Shown: in pieces, positions 18,175 to 28,839 of the stretch
How the letters are laid out: each line of letters begins with the position of its first letter
Numbering within the stretch: the first letter of the stretch is position 1
From: Pseudomonas sp. R84
Lineage (GTDB): Bacteria; Pseudomonadota; Gammaproteobacteria; Pseudomonadales; Pseudomonadaceae
Assembly: GCF_009834515.1 (NCBI RefSeq)
Contig: NZ_CP019426.1
Span: forward strand, 3,523,501-3,587,500
Reading direction: 5' to 3'
Length of the DNA stretch: 64,000 nucleotides
The notes under the pieces: generated by a model
Databases searched by the model: none
Told to the model about the DNA's origin: nothing
The model's input: only the letters and a program-made list of their open reading frames with translations
Made by a program: the position numbers and the translations under genes

Positions 18175-19571
18175 GGTTCGACCTGCAACTGCGGCAACTG
18201 CGCGAGCCATGCCGGTTCATCGTCGAGCTGGCGCAGATCGAGCCACAGCGCATCGTCATCGATACGACCAAGCACCGGGATCGGCAAGGCGCGCAGCGCC
18301 GCTTCCAGATTAAGCAGAAAGCGACCGCGCAAACGCTTCGACACCTGCGGACGTATGCACAGCGCCGCACTCGGCAAACGCGCCACCGGTTGGCTGCCGC
18401 TGCCGATCATGCCCAAGGCGTCAACTGCGCTGACCTGCCACAGCGAACCCAAGACTTCAGCCAACGCCGGTTGCAACCGTGAAGCCTGGATGAAGATGTC
18501 AGCTTGCGGACGGGTCAGCAGACGCAAACTCGGCAGACGTTCTGCGAGGCGATCCGGATCGCGGTACAACCCCAGCACCGCCTCCAGCGCCGCCAAGGTC
18601 AATTTGTCCACCCGCAGCGCGCGTTTCAGCGGGTTCTTCTTGATCTTTGCGATCAGCTCTTTACGCCCGACGATCAACCCGGCCTGCGGGCCGCCAAGCA
18701 ACTTGTCGCCACTGAAAGTGACGATATCGGCGCCATCCAGCAGCGCCTGACGCACCGTCGGCTCTGCCGGCAACCCCCAACGAGTCAGATCCAACAGACT
18801 GCCGCTGCCCAGATCCTCCAGCGACGGCAAGCCATGTCGATGCGCCAAGTCGGCCAGCTCAGCCGTCGGCACCCGAGCGGTAAAACCTTCGATGCTGTAG
18901 TTGCTCGCATGCACACGCATGATCAAACCGCTGCGTGGGCTGATCGCCGCTTCATAGTCACGAGCATGGGTGCGATTGGTCGTGCCCACTTCGTGCAGGC
19001 GCACGCCAGCGCGGGCCATGATGTCGGGAATGCGGAAGGCGCCGCCGATTTCGATCAGCTCGCCACGGGAAATGATGCCTTCCTTGCGCGCGCCCAGACT
19101 GTTCAGCGTCAGCAGCACGGCGGCGGCATTGTTGTTGACCACCGTGACGGCTTCGGCGCCGGTCAGTTCGCGGATCAGGCCTTCGATCAGGTCATCGCGA
19201 TCGCCGCGTTTGCCACTGGCCAGATCGAATTCCAGATTGAGCGGATAACGCGCAGCCATTTGCACCGCATCGATGGCTTCGTCCGGCAACAAGGCGCGGC
19301 CGAGGTTGGTGTGCAGGACGGTGCCGGTGAGGTTGAAGACTCGGCGTACGTTGCTGCGTTGTTGCTGGGCCAAGCGTTCCCCGACACGGCCGGCGAGTAC
19401 TTCGGGGCTGATTTCGACGGCTGATAATTGCCCGTTCAACACGCTGGGCCGCAGTTCATCGAGCAATTGCCGCAAACTCGCCAGCAACCACTCACGCCCG
19501 TGACGCTCAAGCAAAGGCACACATGCCGGGTGACGCAACAAACCATCAATGGAAGGTAACCGCAGGGACAT
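18171..19571 (-). CDS. selA: L-seryl-tRNA(Sec) selenium transferase SelA
   Basis: 466 residues from ATG 19571, preceded by CAGGAG with good spacing. Features: N-terminal domain with [11 protein letters not shown], the [14 protein letters not shown] motif, [18 protein letters not shown], and the PLP-lysine region [19 protein letters not shown] (Lys in GDKLLGG). It is a PLP-dependent homodecamer converting Ser-tRNA(Sec) to Sec-tRNA(Sec) with selenophosphate; the supplier SelD is not encoded in this window. Second-last protein gene of the formate dehydrogenase/selenocysteine block; overlaps selB by 4 nt. Confidence 0.96.
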   Translation of the reverse strand: MSLRLPSIDGLLRHPACVPLLERHGREWLLASLRQLLDELRPSVLNGQLSAVEISPEVLAGRVGERLAQQQRSNVRRVFNLTGTVLHTNLGRALLPDEAIDAVQMAARYPLNLEFDLASGKRGDRDDLIEGLIRELTGAEAVTVVNNNAAAVLLTLNSLGARKEGIISRGELIEIGGAFRIPDIMARAGVRLHEVGTTNRTHARDYEAAISPRSGLIMRVHASNYSIEGFTARVPTAELADLAHRHGLPSLEDLGSGSLLDLTRWGLPAEPTVRQALLDGADIVTFSGDKLLGGPQAGLIVGRKELIAKIKKNPLKRALRVDKLTLAALEAVLGLYRDPDRLAERLPSLRLLTRPQADIFIQASRLQPALAEVLGSLWQVSAVDALGMIGSGSQPVARLPSAALCIRPQVSKRLRGRFLLNLEAALRALPIPVLGRIDDDALWLDLRQLDDEPAWLAQLPQLQVEP

Positions 19572-19634
19572 CAGCCACTCCTGGAGACAGTTCACTGCGC
19601 CCCGCAGTGAAAAACAAGAGTGTAGACGTTGTAG

Positions 19635-20561
19635 TCATTCGTCTCCGGGGGCCAGTAATAGATTAGGCGCCAAGCGCTGATAACCGTCCTGCGCCAGGCG
19701 CATGTCCAGCAACAAACTGCCGAGATCCGCCGACAACGCCTCAGCATCGGCATCGTTTTCCAGATACACCAGTTTCAGATAACTGTTACAACCCGGACAG
19801 ACCTCCGCCCTTAACGGCGCCTGATTGGCGGCGTGGCGATCATCCTCAAGGCTCAGATAATCAAGGCCCTTGCTCGACTCGCAATACACACACTTGACCC
19901 GCACCACATGCCATTCACAGGTACACAGCGAGCAGACCAGATAACGCAAACCGTTGTGCTTGCCGCGATGGCGGATCACCCCGGCCATCGCCGGTGAACC
20001 GCAGGCCGGGCATTGGCTGAGGCTGTCGCCGGGTTTGAGTTTCAGGTCCGGCGCGCTGAGCAGCCAGTGACTCCACGCCACTTGCAGCGCCGCGCCAAGA
20101 AACGGCACCAGTTGCGCCGGCACCATTGAGTATTGGCCACTGACCAACGCCACGGCCCATGCACGTAACTGGCCGGGACTGGCGACCCGCAACGTTGTCA
20201 GCGCCTCAATGACGGCGGGCTGTTCATCAGGTTCATAACGCTGCAGCAAAGCTTCGAGATAAGCCTGCCAGCCCTCTTCGCGCACCAAGGTATCAGCCGC
20301 AAACGGCGGCAAACCATGTTGCTGACAAGCCTCGATCCGTTGCTGATCAAACGGAGCCGTCAGCGGCGGATCGTCAAACACCTGCTGCTGCACCCGGCAC
20401 AATCCGGCAATCAGCCGCAGATACTCGGCCAGCGCATGCCCCTCGGCCAGTTGCTCCAGTCGATCAGCCCGCAGCGCAAACAGATTCGAAGGCGGTAGAT
20501 ACAGAAACGGCGGCGAACTGGCCGCCGCTTCGATTTCCCCGGGTTCCAGAATGGTTGGCAA
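19635..20561 (-). CDS. fdhE: formate dehydrogenase accessory protein FdhE
   Basis: 308 residues, soluble. The C-terminal half carries four cysteine pairs (CPACGS, CSLCTC, CVYCES, CPGCNS, about 185-275) that form the rubredoxin-like metal sites of FdhE. It is needed for maturation of membrane formate dehydrogenases, probably acting on the catalytic subunit before export. It starts 3 nt after the fdoI stop, i.e. tightly within the operon, and is followed by selA after about 63 nt. Confidence 0.94.
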   Translation of the reverse strand: MPTILEPGEIEAAASSPPFLYLPPSNLFALRADRLEQLAEGHALAEYLRLIAGLCRVQQQVFDDPPLTAPFDQQRIEACQQHGLPPFAADTLVREEGWQAYLEALLQRYEPDEQPAVIEALTTLRVASPGQLRAWAVALVSGQYSMVPAQLVPFLGAALQVAWSHWLLSAPDLKLKPGDSLSQCPACGSPAMAGVIRHRGKHNGLRYLVCSLCTCEWHVVRVKCVYCESSKGLDYLSLEDDRHAANQAPLRAEVCPGCNSYLKLVYLENDADAEALSADLGSLLLDMRLAQDGYQRLAPNLLLAPGDE

Positions 20562-20564
20562 AAG

Positions 20565-21230
20565 TCAGCCCTTTTTGGTGATCGGTCGCTCCGGCGCGTC
20601 TGGTTGACGCTCATCGCGGGTGATGTCGCGATACCACAGTTCATGGTGTTTCTTCGCCCAGGCGCGACTGACCCAGCCATGCATCATCGCGTCCACCGAA
20701 CCCTTGATCCACAGCCCGGCGTAGATGTGAATGATGATGCTCAGCACCAGAATGAACCCGGCCAGCGCATGCAGGAGCATCGCCCAGCGAATCACGGTGA
20801 TGCCGAAATACGCACTGAACCAGGCGCGCCAGATCACCAGCCCGGTGAACAGCAAACCGAGCATGCACAGCAGTAAAGTCCAGAAAAGCAGCTTTTGCCC
20901 GGCGTTATATTTACCCACCGGCGGCACGCTTTCCTCGTCGTTGACCATCACCCGATTGATCCGTCGCAGCCACCGCCGGTCATTGGCGATGAAGAAATTG
21001 CTGCGCCAGAAGCTGAACACCAAGCCAAGGAACAACACGAACATGGCGATGCCCATGTACGGGTGCAGAATTCGCGTCCACGGCCCGCCGCCGAACAGAT
21101 TGCTCAGCCAGAACAGCGACGGATGAAACAACGCCAGCCCGGACAGCCCGGCCATGAAAAACAGGATCGCCACCAGCCAGTGATTGGTGCGCTGGTTGGC
21201 GGTGTAACGCAGGATCGTCTTGTTGCTCAT
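20565..21230 (-). CDS. fdoI: formate dehydrogenase cytochrome b556 (gamma) subunit
   Basis: 221 residues with four membrane segments (about 18-38, 55-75, 115-135, 150-175) and His residues placed as haem-b ligands (for example [35 protein letters not shown]). This inner-membrane subunit passes electrons from the beta subunit's iron-sulfur clusters to quinone. Its ATG overlaps the fdoH stop by 4 nt. The fdo rather than fdn symbol is a choice; Pseudomonas names vary. Confidence 0.93.
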   Translation of the reverse strand: MSNKTILRYTANQRTNHWLVAILFFMAGLSGLALFHPSLFWLSNLFGGGPWTRILHPYMGIAMFVLFLGLVFSFWRSNFFIANDRRWLRRINRVMVNDEESVPPVGKYNAGQKLLFWTLLLCMLGLLFTGLVIWRAWFSAYFGITVIRWAMLLHALAGFILVLSIIIHIYAGLWIKGSVDAMMHGWVSRAWAKKHHELWYRDITRDERQPDAPERPITKKG

Positions 21231-22162
21231 GACCGGTCCTCGCCGCGTGGATCGAAGGTGTGCACCGCCGGATCGACGACATGCACCGAGGTGTCGGGTG
21301 GCGCCGGATGCTCATCCTCTTCAACCCGGTTCGGGCCGATGCGCACGTAATGGAAGAACCCGGCCAACACCGCCGCGCCCATGGCCAGCAGGCCCAGAGG
21401 TTTGCTGATGCCTTTCCACAAGCCCACCAACGGACTGATTGCCGGATCCTGCGGCAGGTTGGCGTAGATGGTTGGCGTGTCGGCGTGGTGCAACACGTAC
21501 ATCACGTGCGTACCGCCAACACCTGCCGGGTCATACAGACCTGCATTCTCGAAGCCACGGCTTTTCAGGTCGACAATGCGTTCGGCAGCGTGTTCCTTCA
21601 TGTCTTCCTTGGTGCCGAAGACGATGGCGCCGGTCGGGCAGGTTTTCACGCAGGCCGGTTCCAGCCCTACCGCCACGCGATCCGAACACAAGGTGCACTT
21701 GTAGGCCTTGTGATCCTTCTGCGAAATACGCGGAATGTTGAACGGGCAACCGGTGATGCAATAACCGCAACCGATGCAGTGATCCTGATCGAAATCGACG
21801 ATGCCGTTGGCGTGCTTGATGATCGCGCCGGGGCTTGGGCACGCCGCCAGACAACCGGGCTCGGCGCAGTGCATGCAGCCGTCCTTGCGGATCAACCATT
21901 CGAGATTGCCGGCGTCGGTTTCGTGCTCGGTGAAGCGCATCAACGTCCAGGTTTCCGCGCTCAGGTCTTGCGGGTTGTCGTAGGTGCCGTGGTTGTGGCC
22001 GACCTCGTCGCGCAGCTCGTTCCATTCCGAGCAGGCGACCTGGCAGGCTTTGCAGCCGATGCATTTGGTGGTGTCGATCAGCTTGGCCACCGCCTCCTGA
22101 TTCCTCACCGACGGCGGCACCGTGGTGGTGGCCGAGCGGGCAATGATGTCTTGGCTGGCCAT
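21227..22162 (-). CDS. fdoH: formate dehydrogenase iron-sulfur (beta) subunit
   Basis: 311 residues. Four [4Fe-4S] motifs: [35 protein letters not shown] and CTLCSDRV...CVKTC. A single C-terminal membrane helix (about 255-280, [15 protein letters not shown]) anchors it. It wires electrons from the molybdenum subunit FdoG to cytochrome FdoI. The start directly abuts the fdoG stop (next base), and the stop overlaps fdoI. Confidence 0.96.
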   Translation of the reverse strand: MASQDIIARSATTTVPPSVRNQEAVAKLIDTTKCIGCKACQVACSEWNELRDEVGHNHGTYDNPQDLSAETWTLMRFTEHETDAGNLEWLIRKDGCMHCAEPGCLAACPSPGAIIKHANGIVDFDQDHCIGCGYCITGCPFNIPRISQKDHKAYKCTLCSDRVAVGLEPACVKTCPTGAIVFGTKEDMKEHAAERIVDLKSRGFENAGLYDPAGVGGTHVMYVLHHADTPTIYANLPQDPAISPLVGLWKGISKPLGLLAMGAAVLAGFFHYVRIGPNRVEEDEHPAPPDTSVHVVDPAVHTFDPRGEDRS

Positions 22163-25100
22163 CTATAGTTTCTCCACGTTGACCAGGAATGACTTGGATT
22201 CCGGGGTCTGGGTGTTGCCATCGCCGAGGAACGGCACCAGGGTGTTGGTCAGGTAACCGTGACGCGTCAGGCCGGTGAAACCCCAGTGCAGCGGGATGCC
22301 GATCTGATGCACGACCTGGCCGTTGACCTGCAGCGGCCGGATCCTTTTTGTCACCACCGCCACCGCCTCGATAAAGCCGCGTTTGCAACTGACCCGCACC
22401 CGATCTCCGGCAGCAATGCCCTTCTCTTTCGCCAGCACTTCGCCGATTTCCACGAACTGCTCGGGTTGGGCAATTGCGTTCAACTTGCAGTGCTTGCTCC
22501 AGAAGTGGAAATGCTCGGTGAGCCGGTAACTGGTACCGGCGTACGGGAAGTCCTTGGCCTCGCCGAGGGTTTCCCAGACCGAATCGAAGATCCGCGCCGC
22601 CGGGTTGCTGGTGGCTTTCTTGTTCTGCGGGTGCAGCGGGTTGATGCCGATCGGCGTTTCGAACGGCTCGTAGTGCTCGGGGAATGGCCCCTCGTTCATC
22701 TTGTCGACGGCGAAGAACCGCGCCACGCCTTCGGGGTTCATGATGAACGGGTTCATCCCGGCTTCCGGCGGTACATCGGCCTTGTAGTCCGGCACATCGG
22801 TGCCGCCCCAGGCCTTGCCATTCCACCAGACCAGACGCTTTTTCGGGTCCCACGGCTTGCCAGCGACATCCGCCGAAGCACGGTTGTAGAGAATCCGCCG
22901 GTTGGCCGGCCAGGCCCACGCCCAGCCCAGATGCTGGTGCATGCCGAACGGATCGCTGTTGTCGCGGCGGGCCATCTGGTTGCCGGCCTCGGTCCAGCTG
23001 CCGGCGAAGATCCAGCAACCGGACGCGGTGCTGCCGTCATCCTTGAGCAAACCAAACCCGGCCAGTTGCGAGCCGGCCTTGACCGCGACGCCAGTGGCAT
23101 CGGTGAAATCAGCCACGGCGCTGCCGTTGATTTCCTTGGCCAGTTCTTCCGGCGAAGGCTCGTCGGGGATCTTGTATGGCCACGTCAGTTTCAGCAGTGG
23201 ATCAGGGAATTTGCCGCCCTCGGCCTGATAGCGCTTGCGCAAGCGCAGGAACAATTCGCTCATGATGCGAATGTCGGTCTGCGCTTCGCCCGGGCCGTCG
23301 GCGCCTTTCCAGTGCCATTGCAGCCAGCGGCTGCTGTTGACCAGCGAACCGTCCTCTTCGGCAAAACACGTGGTCGGCAGGCGAATGACTTCGGTCTGGA
23401 TTTCGTCGGTTTTGACATCGTTGTACGGCCCGACGTTGTGCCAGAACTCCGAGGTTTCGGTGGCCAGCGGATCCATCACCACCAGCCATTTCAGCTTGGC
23501 CAGTGCGCCCATCACGCGGTTCTTGTCCGGCAGCGCAGCGATCGGGTTGAAGCCTTGGCAGAAGTAGCCGTTGACCTTGCCCTGGCTCATCAGGTCGAAC
23601 ATCTTCAGGACGTCGTAGTTGGGGATGTCGAGCTTCGGCAAATGGTCGTAGCACCAATTGTTTTCGACGGTGGCGTTGGCGCCGTACCACGACTTCATCA
23701 GGCTGACGTGGAATTTGCTGTAGTTCTGCCAGTACGACAGTTGTCCCGGCCGCAGTGGCACTTGCGTGCGTTTATGGATGAAGGCGTTGTAGTCCTGCTC
23801 GCTGTCCTGACCCAAGGTCAGATAGCCCGGCAGTGCATTGGAGAGCAAGCCAAGATCGGTCAGGCCCTGAATGTTCGAGTGACCGCGCAAGGCGTTGACG
23901 CCGCCACCGGGCATGCCGACGTTGCCCAGCAGCAGTTGCACCATCGCCGCGCTGCGAATGATCTGCGCGCCGATCGAGTGTTGGGTCCAGCCGAGGGCGT
24001 AGAGAATCGTCATGGTCTTGCCCGGGGTCGAGCAAGTGGCGATCTCTTCCCAGATTTTCTGCATCGCATCGACCGGCATGCCGCAGATCTGGCTGGCGAG
24101 GTCGATGTTGTAGCGGCTGTAATGCTGCTTCATCAATTGATAGACGCAGTGCGGGTCTTGCAGGGTCGGGTCGACTTTGGCGAAGCCGTCCTCACCCAGC
24201 TCGTAACCCCAGCCGGATTTGTCGGTGTAGCTGCGCTTGGCGACGTCGTAACCGCTGAAGATGCCGTCTTCGAAGCCGTAGCCTGCTTTGACGATGAACG
24301 ACACGTCGGTGTAATTGCGCACGTATTCGTGCTGGATTTTGTCCTCGGTCAGCAGGTAATTGATCAGGCCGCCCATGAAGGCGATGTCGGTGCCCGTGCG
24401 GATCGGCGCGTAGTAGTCGGCCACCGAAGCGGTCCGGGTAAAACGCGGATCAACCACGATCAGCCGCGCAGCGTTGTGCGCTTTGGCCTCGGTCACCCAT
24501 TTGAAGCCGCACGGATGCGCTTCTGCTGCGTTGCCACCCATCACCAGGATCAGATTCGCGTTGGCGATATCGGTCCAGGTATTGGTCATGGCACCACGGC
24601 CGTACGTCGGGGCAAGACTTGCCACCGTCGGGCCGTGTCAGACACGCGCCTGGTTATCGAACCCCAGCATGCCGAGACTGCGAATCACCTTCTGGGTGAT
24701 GTAACCGGCTTCGTTGGACGCCGCCGATGCGGCGAGAAAACCGGTGCTCAGCCAGCGATTCACCGTTTGCCCGTTGGCATTTTTCTCGATGAAGTTGGCG
24801 TCGCGGTCGGCTTTCATCAGGTCGACGATGCGGTCGAGCGCTTCGTCCCAACTGATCCGCGTCCATTCACTGCTGCCCGGCTTGCGCGTTTGCGGGTAGA
24901 GCAAGCGGCCGGGGCTGTGAATGAAGTCGAGCAGGCCTGCGCCTTTCGGGCAGAGGGTGCCGCGGTTTACCGGGTGGTCGGCGTCGCCCTCGATGTGAAT
25001 GATGCTTTGCGCTACGTTCTTCGCGGTATCGCCCTGGCTGTACATGATCAAACCGCAACCGACCGAGCAATACGGGCAGGTGTTGCGGGTTTCATGGGTG

Positions 25101-25228
25101 TGGGCAAGCTTGAAGTGGCGCACCTGCTCGGCGAAGGCTTGCGTCGGGGCCATGCCCAACGCGCCCAGGCTCGAGCCTGCAAGGCCGATACCGGCGACCT
25201 TGAAGAACTGACGACGGCTGAGATCCAT
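22163..25228 (-). CDS. fdoG: formate dehydrogenase alpha subunit, selenoprotein
   Basis: 1021 residues if the in-frame TGA at 24640-24638 is read as selenocysteine 197; a naive translation splits it in two. Flanking residues are QARV-U-HGPTVASLAPTYGRGAM, the canonical formate dehydrogenase active site. ATG 25228 (AGGAG 8 nt upstream) starts a Tat signal (SRRQFFKVAGIGLAG). Near the N-terminus CPYCSVGC...LCPKG binds a [4Fe-4S] cluster; the rest is the molybdopterin-guanine-dinucleotide oxidoreductase fold. It oxidises formate to CO2 in the periplasm. A SECIS hairpin directly follows the UGA. Lead gene of fdoGHI-fdhE-selA-selB-selC. Confidence 0.97.
24608..24640 (-). promoter_or_regulatory. SECIS element of fdoG
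   Basis: Counting U of the UGA as 1, an apical hairpin runs from 14 to 33: CGG/CCG lower stem, bulged U at position 17, GGCAA/UUGCC upper stem and loop GUC. The bulged U17 and the G-U in the loop are the known SelB contacts of E. coli SECIS elements, at identical spacing. Confidence 0.92.
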
Positions 25229-25388
25229 CGTGCACTCCTGATCAGGTGGAACCCGGTACTGGTGCCGGGTTTTATCTGGACAATCACGGTTGCGGCAAAC
25301 GCGTGCCGACCTTTTCACTGTAGACAATGACCATACGATCTGTGTGAAAACCGACCGTCGGCCGTTTGTCGGGCAATACACGAATCTG

Positions 25389-25473
25389 TGTAGGAGCTGC
25401 CGAAGGCTGCGATCTTTTGATGTTGCTCTTTAAAAACAAAATCAAAAGATCGCAGCCTTCGGCAGCTCCTACA
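25389..25473. repeat. REPIN (GTAGGAGCTGCCGAAGG family)
   Basis: TGTAGGAGCTGCCGAAGGCTGCGATC and its inverted copy, joined by an AT-rich spacer, in the divergent region between fdoG and the PatB-like gene. The rest of this 300-nt gap (25229-25528) shows no ORF; the fdoG promoter must lie here. Confidence 0.93.
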
Positions 25474-25528
25474 CGGGTTGTAGGTTTATCATGCCCGCAG
25501 GACCAATCCCGCCTTCACGAGACCGCGC

Positions 25529-26683
25529 ATGACTTTCGATTTTGATCAGGTATTCGACCGCCACAACACCGGCAGCACCAAGTGGAGCCGCTATTCGGCC
25601 GACGTGTTGCCGATGTGGGTCGCTGATATGGATTTCGCCGCGCCGCCGGTGGTGATCGAGGCGCTGCAGCAACGCTTGCTGCACCCGTTGGTGGGCTACA
25701 GCGTGGCGCAGGAGAACCTGCGTGAAGCCATCGTCGCCGACCTCTGGAACAAGTTTTCCTGGAAGGTCAAACCGCAAGAGCTGATCTTCCTGCCGGGCGT
25801 CGAGTCCGGTTTCAACATGGCTTTGAAAGCGCTGGTGCAGCCACAACAGAACGTCGTGGTGCAAGTGCCGAACTATCCGCCGCTGCGCCATGCGCCGGGG
25901 CACTGGGGGTTGAACAAGGTTGAGCTGGAATTCGTCGCACAGGCCGACGGTACTTACCTGACGCCGCTCGACGTGCTGCGTGAGTCGCTGAACGGTGGCG
26001 GCGCGCTGTTGCTGAGCAACCCGCACAACCCGATCGGCAAGGTCTTCGGCCGTGAAGAGCTGCAAGCCGTGGCCGATATCTGCGCGGCGCAGGACGCCTG
26101 GATCATCTCCGACGAAATCCACGCCGAGCTGTGCTTCGACGGTCGCGTGCATATTCCGACGGCGTCGCTGAGCACGGAGATCGCCGAGCGCACCATCACC
26201 CTGATGTCGGCGAGCAAGGCCTACAACATCGCCGGCTTGAAGACTTCGTTCATGATCATCCAGAACGCCGCGCTGCGCGAACGCGTCAATCATGCCCGCT
26301 GCGGCATGGTCGACAGCGTCAACCCGCTGGGCATGGAAGCCACCCGCGTCGCTTACAGCGAAGGTGCGCCATGGCTGGCCGAGTTGAAAACCTATCTGCA
26401 GGCCAACCGTGACTGGTTGGTGGAAGCGGTGCGCAGCCGCCTGCCGGGCGTGAGCATCAACGTACCGCAGGGCACGTATCTGGCCTGGCTGGATTGCTCG
26501 GCGCTGGATCTGGACAACCCGCAGCAGTTCTTCCTTGAGCAGGGCAAGGTGGGCCTCAGCGCCGGTCTGGACTTCGGCGATCAACATAAGCAGTTCGTGC
26601 GCCTGAACTTCGGCTGCCCGCGCTCGTTACTGGAAGAAGGCATCGCCCGGATGGAGCGCGCCCTGACTCAGCGCAACATTTAA
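25529..26683 (+). CDS. PatB/MalY-type PLP-dependent C-S lyase
   Basis: 384 residues. Fold-type I aminotransferase with N-terminal RYSADVLPMWVADMDF, the substrate-clamp region LLSNPHNPIGKVF, SDEIHAELCF, and the PLP lysine in SASKAYNIAGLKTSF; the C-terminal Arg lies in FVRLNFGCPR. These features separate PatB/MalY beta-lyases from ordinary aminotransferases. Expected reaction: cystathionine or cysteine conjugates to homocysteine/thiol, pyruvate and ammonia in the cytoplasm. It stands alone between REP elements, so no operon partner narrows the substrate. Confidence 0.88.
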   Translation: MTFDFDQVFDRHNTGSTKWSRYSADVLPMWVADMDFAAPPVVIEALQQRLLHPLVGYSVAQENLREAIVADLWNKFSWKVKPQELIFLPGVESGFNMALKALVQPQQNVVVQVPNYPPLRHAPGHWGLNKVELEFVAQADGTYLTPLDVLRESLNGGGALLLSNPHNPIGKVFGREELQAVADICAAQDAWIISDEIHAELCFDGRVHIPTASLSTEIAERTITLMSASKAYNIAGLKTSFMIIQNAALRERVNHARCGMVDSVNPLGMEATRVAYSEGAPWLAELKTYLQANRDWLVEAVRSRLPGVSINVPQGTYLAWLDCSALDLDNPQQFFLEQGKVGLSAGLDFGDQHKQFVRLNFGCPRSLLEEGIARMERALTQRNI

Positions 26684-26700
26684 GAGCACCACATCCCCCG

Positions 26701-26790
26701 TGTAGGAGTGAGCCTGCTCGCGATAGCGTCCTGACATTCAACATCATTGTTGACTGAAATACCGCTATCGCGAGCAGGCTCACTCCTACA
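26701..26790. repeat. REPIN (TGTAGGAGTGAGCCTGC family)
   Basis: Arms of 28 nt (TGTAGGAGTGAGCC...GATAGCG and exact inverse) around a 34-nt loop, between the PatB-like gene and the short-chain dehydrogenase. Confidence 0.93.
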
Positions 26791-26895
26791 GGGAATGTAT
26801 GTTCACGCAAAATCTTCGTTGGAAATCCGATCGAACTCACGGCAAACACCCCGGGTCAACCACCCATACCAGCCCTGAGACCTCGGAGACCCGCG

Positions 26896-27753
26896 ATGAC
26901 CGACTATCCAAAACCACCCTTCCCCGCACAAGCCCAAGCCGTTCCCGGTTCGCAGCGCAAAATGGAGCCCTATCCCGATTGCGGTGAGCAAAGCTATGTC
27001 GGTTCCGGGCGACTGGCCGGCAAGATCGCCCTGATCACCGGCGCCGACAGCGGTATCGGCCGCGCCGTGGCCATCGCATTCGCCCGGGAAGGCGCCGACG
27101 TTGCGGTCGCCTATCTGAATGAACACGAAGACGCCAAGGAAACCGCGCGCTGGGTTGAACAGGCCGGGCGTCAGTGCTTGCTGCTACCGGGCGATATCGC
27201 ACAAAAGGCCCAGTGCCAGGCCTTGGTCGACAAGACCGTCGAACGCTTTGGCCGCATCGACGTGCTGGTCAACAACGCCGCATTCCAGATGACTCACGAA
27301 AACTTCGAGGAAATCCCCGACGAGGAGTGGGTGATGACCTTCGACGTCAACATCACCGCGATCTTCCGCCTGTGTCAGGCGGCGATCAAACACATGCGCG
27401 CCGGCTCGTCGATTATCAATACCAGTTCGGTCAACTCGGACGTGCCCAAGCCCACCCTGCTCGCCTACGCCACCACCAAAGGCGCGATCGCCAATTTCAC
27501 CGGCGGCCTGGCGCAGATGCTCGGGCCCAAGGAAATCCGCGTGAACTGCGTGGCACCGGGGCCGATCTGGACGCCGCTGATCGTCTCGACCATGCCCGAT
27601 GAAGAAGTGCAGAACTTCGGCGGCAACACCCCGCTCGGCCGCCCCGGCCAACCAGTGGAAGTCGCGCCGATCTACGTGCTGCTGGCCTCGGACGAAGCCA
27701 GTTACATCACCGGCCAGCGCTATGGCGTCACCGGTGGCAAACCGATGCTTTGA
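26896..27753 (+). CDS. short-chain dehydrogenase/reductase (YghA-like)
   Basis: 285 residues. An unstructured N-terminal extension of about 40 residues rich in Pro/Gln is followed by the Rossmann motif TGADSGIGRA, NNAA, the catalytic Ser in NTSSVNS and YATTK (Tyr-x3-Lys). The extension plus SDR core matches the YghA/YhdF subgroup of general-stress oxidoreductases. Substrate unknown; NAD(P)(H)-dependent oxidation of an alcohol or aldehyde is expected. GGAG precedes the ATG. The IS110 insertion begins 16 nt after the stop. Confidence 0.9.
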   Translation: MTDYPKPPFPAQAQAVPGSQRKMEPYPDCGEQSYVGSGRLAGKIALITGADSGIGRAVAIAFAREGADVAVAYLNEHEDAKETARWVEQAGRQCLLLPGDIAQKAQCQALVDKTVERFGRIDVLVNNAAFQMTHENFEEIPDEEWVMTFDVNITAIFRLCQAAIKHMRAGSSIINTSSVNSDVPKPTLLAYATTKGAIANFTGGLAQMLGPKEIRVNCVAPGPIWTPLIVSTMPDEEVQNFGGNTPLGRPGQPVEVAPIYVLLASDEASYITGQRYGVTGGKPML

Positions 27754-27783
27754 GTAAACGCACTGTAGATACTCTGTTCACGG

Positions 27784-28779
27784 TCAAGCTTTTGCGAGAT
27801 CTTTTGCGCAAAAAAGCTTGGCCGTATTGAAATCTTCGCCGGCTCGCATGCAGGCCCACAAGCCGGTCAGGTATTTGCGCATGACGGCGACGATAGCCTG
27901 CATCTTTCTCTTCCCTCGCCCGATCAACGCTTCGTAAAAGGCTTTCACGTTGCTGTCGCAACGTATGGCAGTCAGCGCTGGCATGTACATCGCTGAACGT
28001 AGGTAGGTGTTTCCGCCCTTACTTATCCGCCCAGGTTTATCGATGCTGGTACCTGATTGCGTAAGCCGCACATCGAGTCCTGCATGTCGGCTGACCTGCG
28101 CGGACTTAAGTGTCACTGGCAAGGTCGTCAATTCAGCCAGTGCCGCAAATACTGAAATTTCGCCCATGCCCGGCGCTGCGATCATGTGCCCAAACTGGGC
28201 GCTTAGCGTCGGGCAGTTGTCGATCAGCGCCCGACCTGCGAGCCTGAAACGCTCGATTCGCTTGTCAAAAGCTTCAATGGCTTCTTCTTCGTCTTCAATC
28301 AGCATTTTCACGGTTGTTTGAGTAGCTTTCAGCGCATGCAGCTCGTTCTTGGCTCGGGTGCGATGACACGTCAAACGATTGATATGCCTTCCGATAGCCC
28401 GCAGTTCCAACTGTATGGTCGTGGGCGGCGTCCACAATTTTGGGCTCATGCGTTCGCCGTATTCGGCTAGCAACTGGGCATCGATCGCATCGGTTTTGCT
28501 GTTTTTCAGCATCAGCTTGGCAAAGTTATGAAAGCTCTTCGGGTTGATAACCGAAACGGGCAAACCCGCCGCGGTGAGCTCCATGGCCAAATCCAGGTAA
28601 TAGATGCCGGTGGCCTCCATCACTACGGATAAAGGCTTGAGCTCGAGCAACCTGTTGACCGCTGCTTTGCGCCCGGCGGGTGTTTGGTCGATGTTGCAGG
28701 CCCCTGCAAAACGGCCGTCGTTGCGCCAGCCCATGGCGGTCGTGCGAGACCCCACATCCAAACCGACATGCATGCTCAT
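27784..28779 (-). CDS. IS110-family transposase
   Basis: 331 residues. The N-terminal RuvC-like DEDD domain has VGLDVGSRTTAMGW, VMEATGIYYLDLA and the acidic motif NSKTDAIDAQLLAEYG. A coiled region (about 115-185) leads to the C-terminal Tnp domain with IAAPGMGEISVFAALAEL, the nucleophile-Ser region and GRISKGGNTYLRSAMYM. It is a recombinase directed by a bridge RNA. Full length with no frameshift, so potentially active. It uses ATG 28779. The non-coding DNA upstream holds the RNA. Confidence 0.95.
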   Translation of the reverse strand: MSMHVGLDVGSRTTAMGWRNDGRFAGACNIDQTPAGRKAAVNRLLELKPLSVVMEATGIYYLDLAMELTAAGLPVSVINPKSFHNFAKLMLKNSKTDAIDAQLLAEYGERMSPKLWTPPTTIQLELRAIGRHINRLTCHRTRAKNELHALKATQTTVKMLIEDEEEAIEAFDKRIERFRLAGRALIDNCPTLSAQFGHMIAAPGMGEISVFAALAELTTLPVTLKSAQVSRHAGLDVRLTQSGTSIDKPGRISKGGNTYLRSAMYMPALTAIRCDSNVKAFYEALIGRGKRKMQAIVAVMRKYLTGLWACMRAGEDFNTAKLFCAKDLAKA

Positions 28780-28839
28780 GCTTTCAACTCCGAGTGAACT
28801 GGGTTAGAAATGCATCCTGGTTCCCCTGACCTCGAACTT

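Noticed and set aside
22259..25330. A 1023-codon open frame on the plus strand opposite fdoG
   Set aside because: It is the antisense of a well-defined formate dehydrogenase gene; the composition is typical of GC-rich shadow frames and no ribosome site or domain is present.
24638..25381. fdoG as a pseudogene split by a stop codon
   Set aside because: The stop is TGA at the conserved selenocysteine position, followed by a SECIS hairpin, with selA, selB and selC encoded next door.
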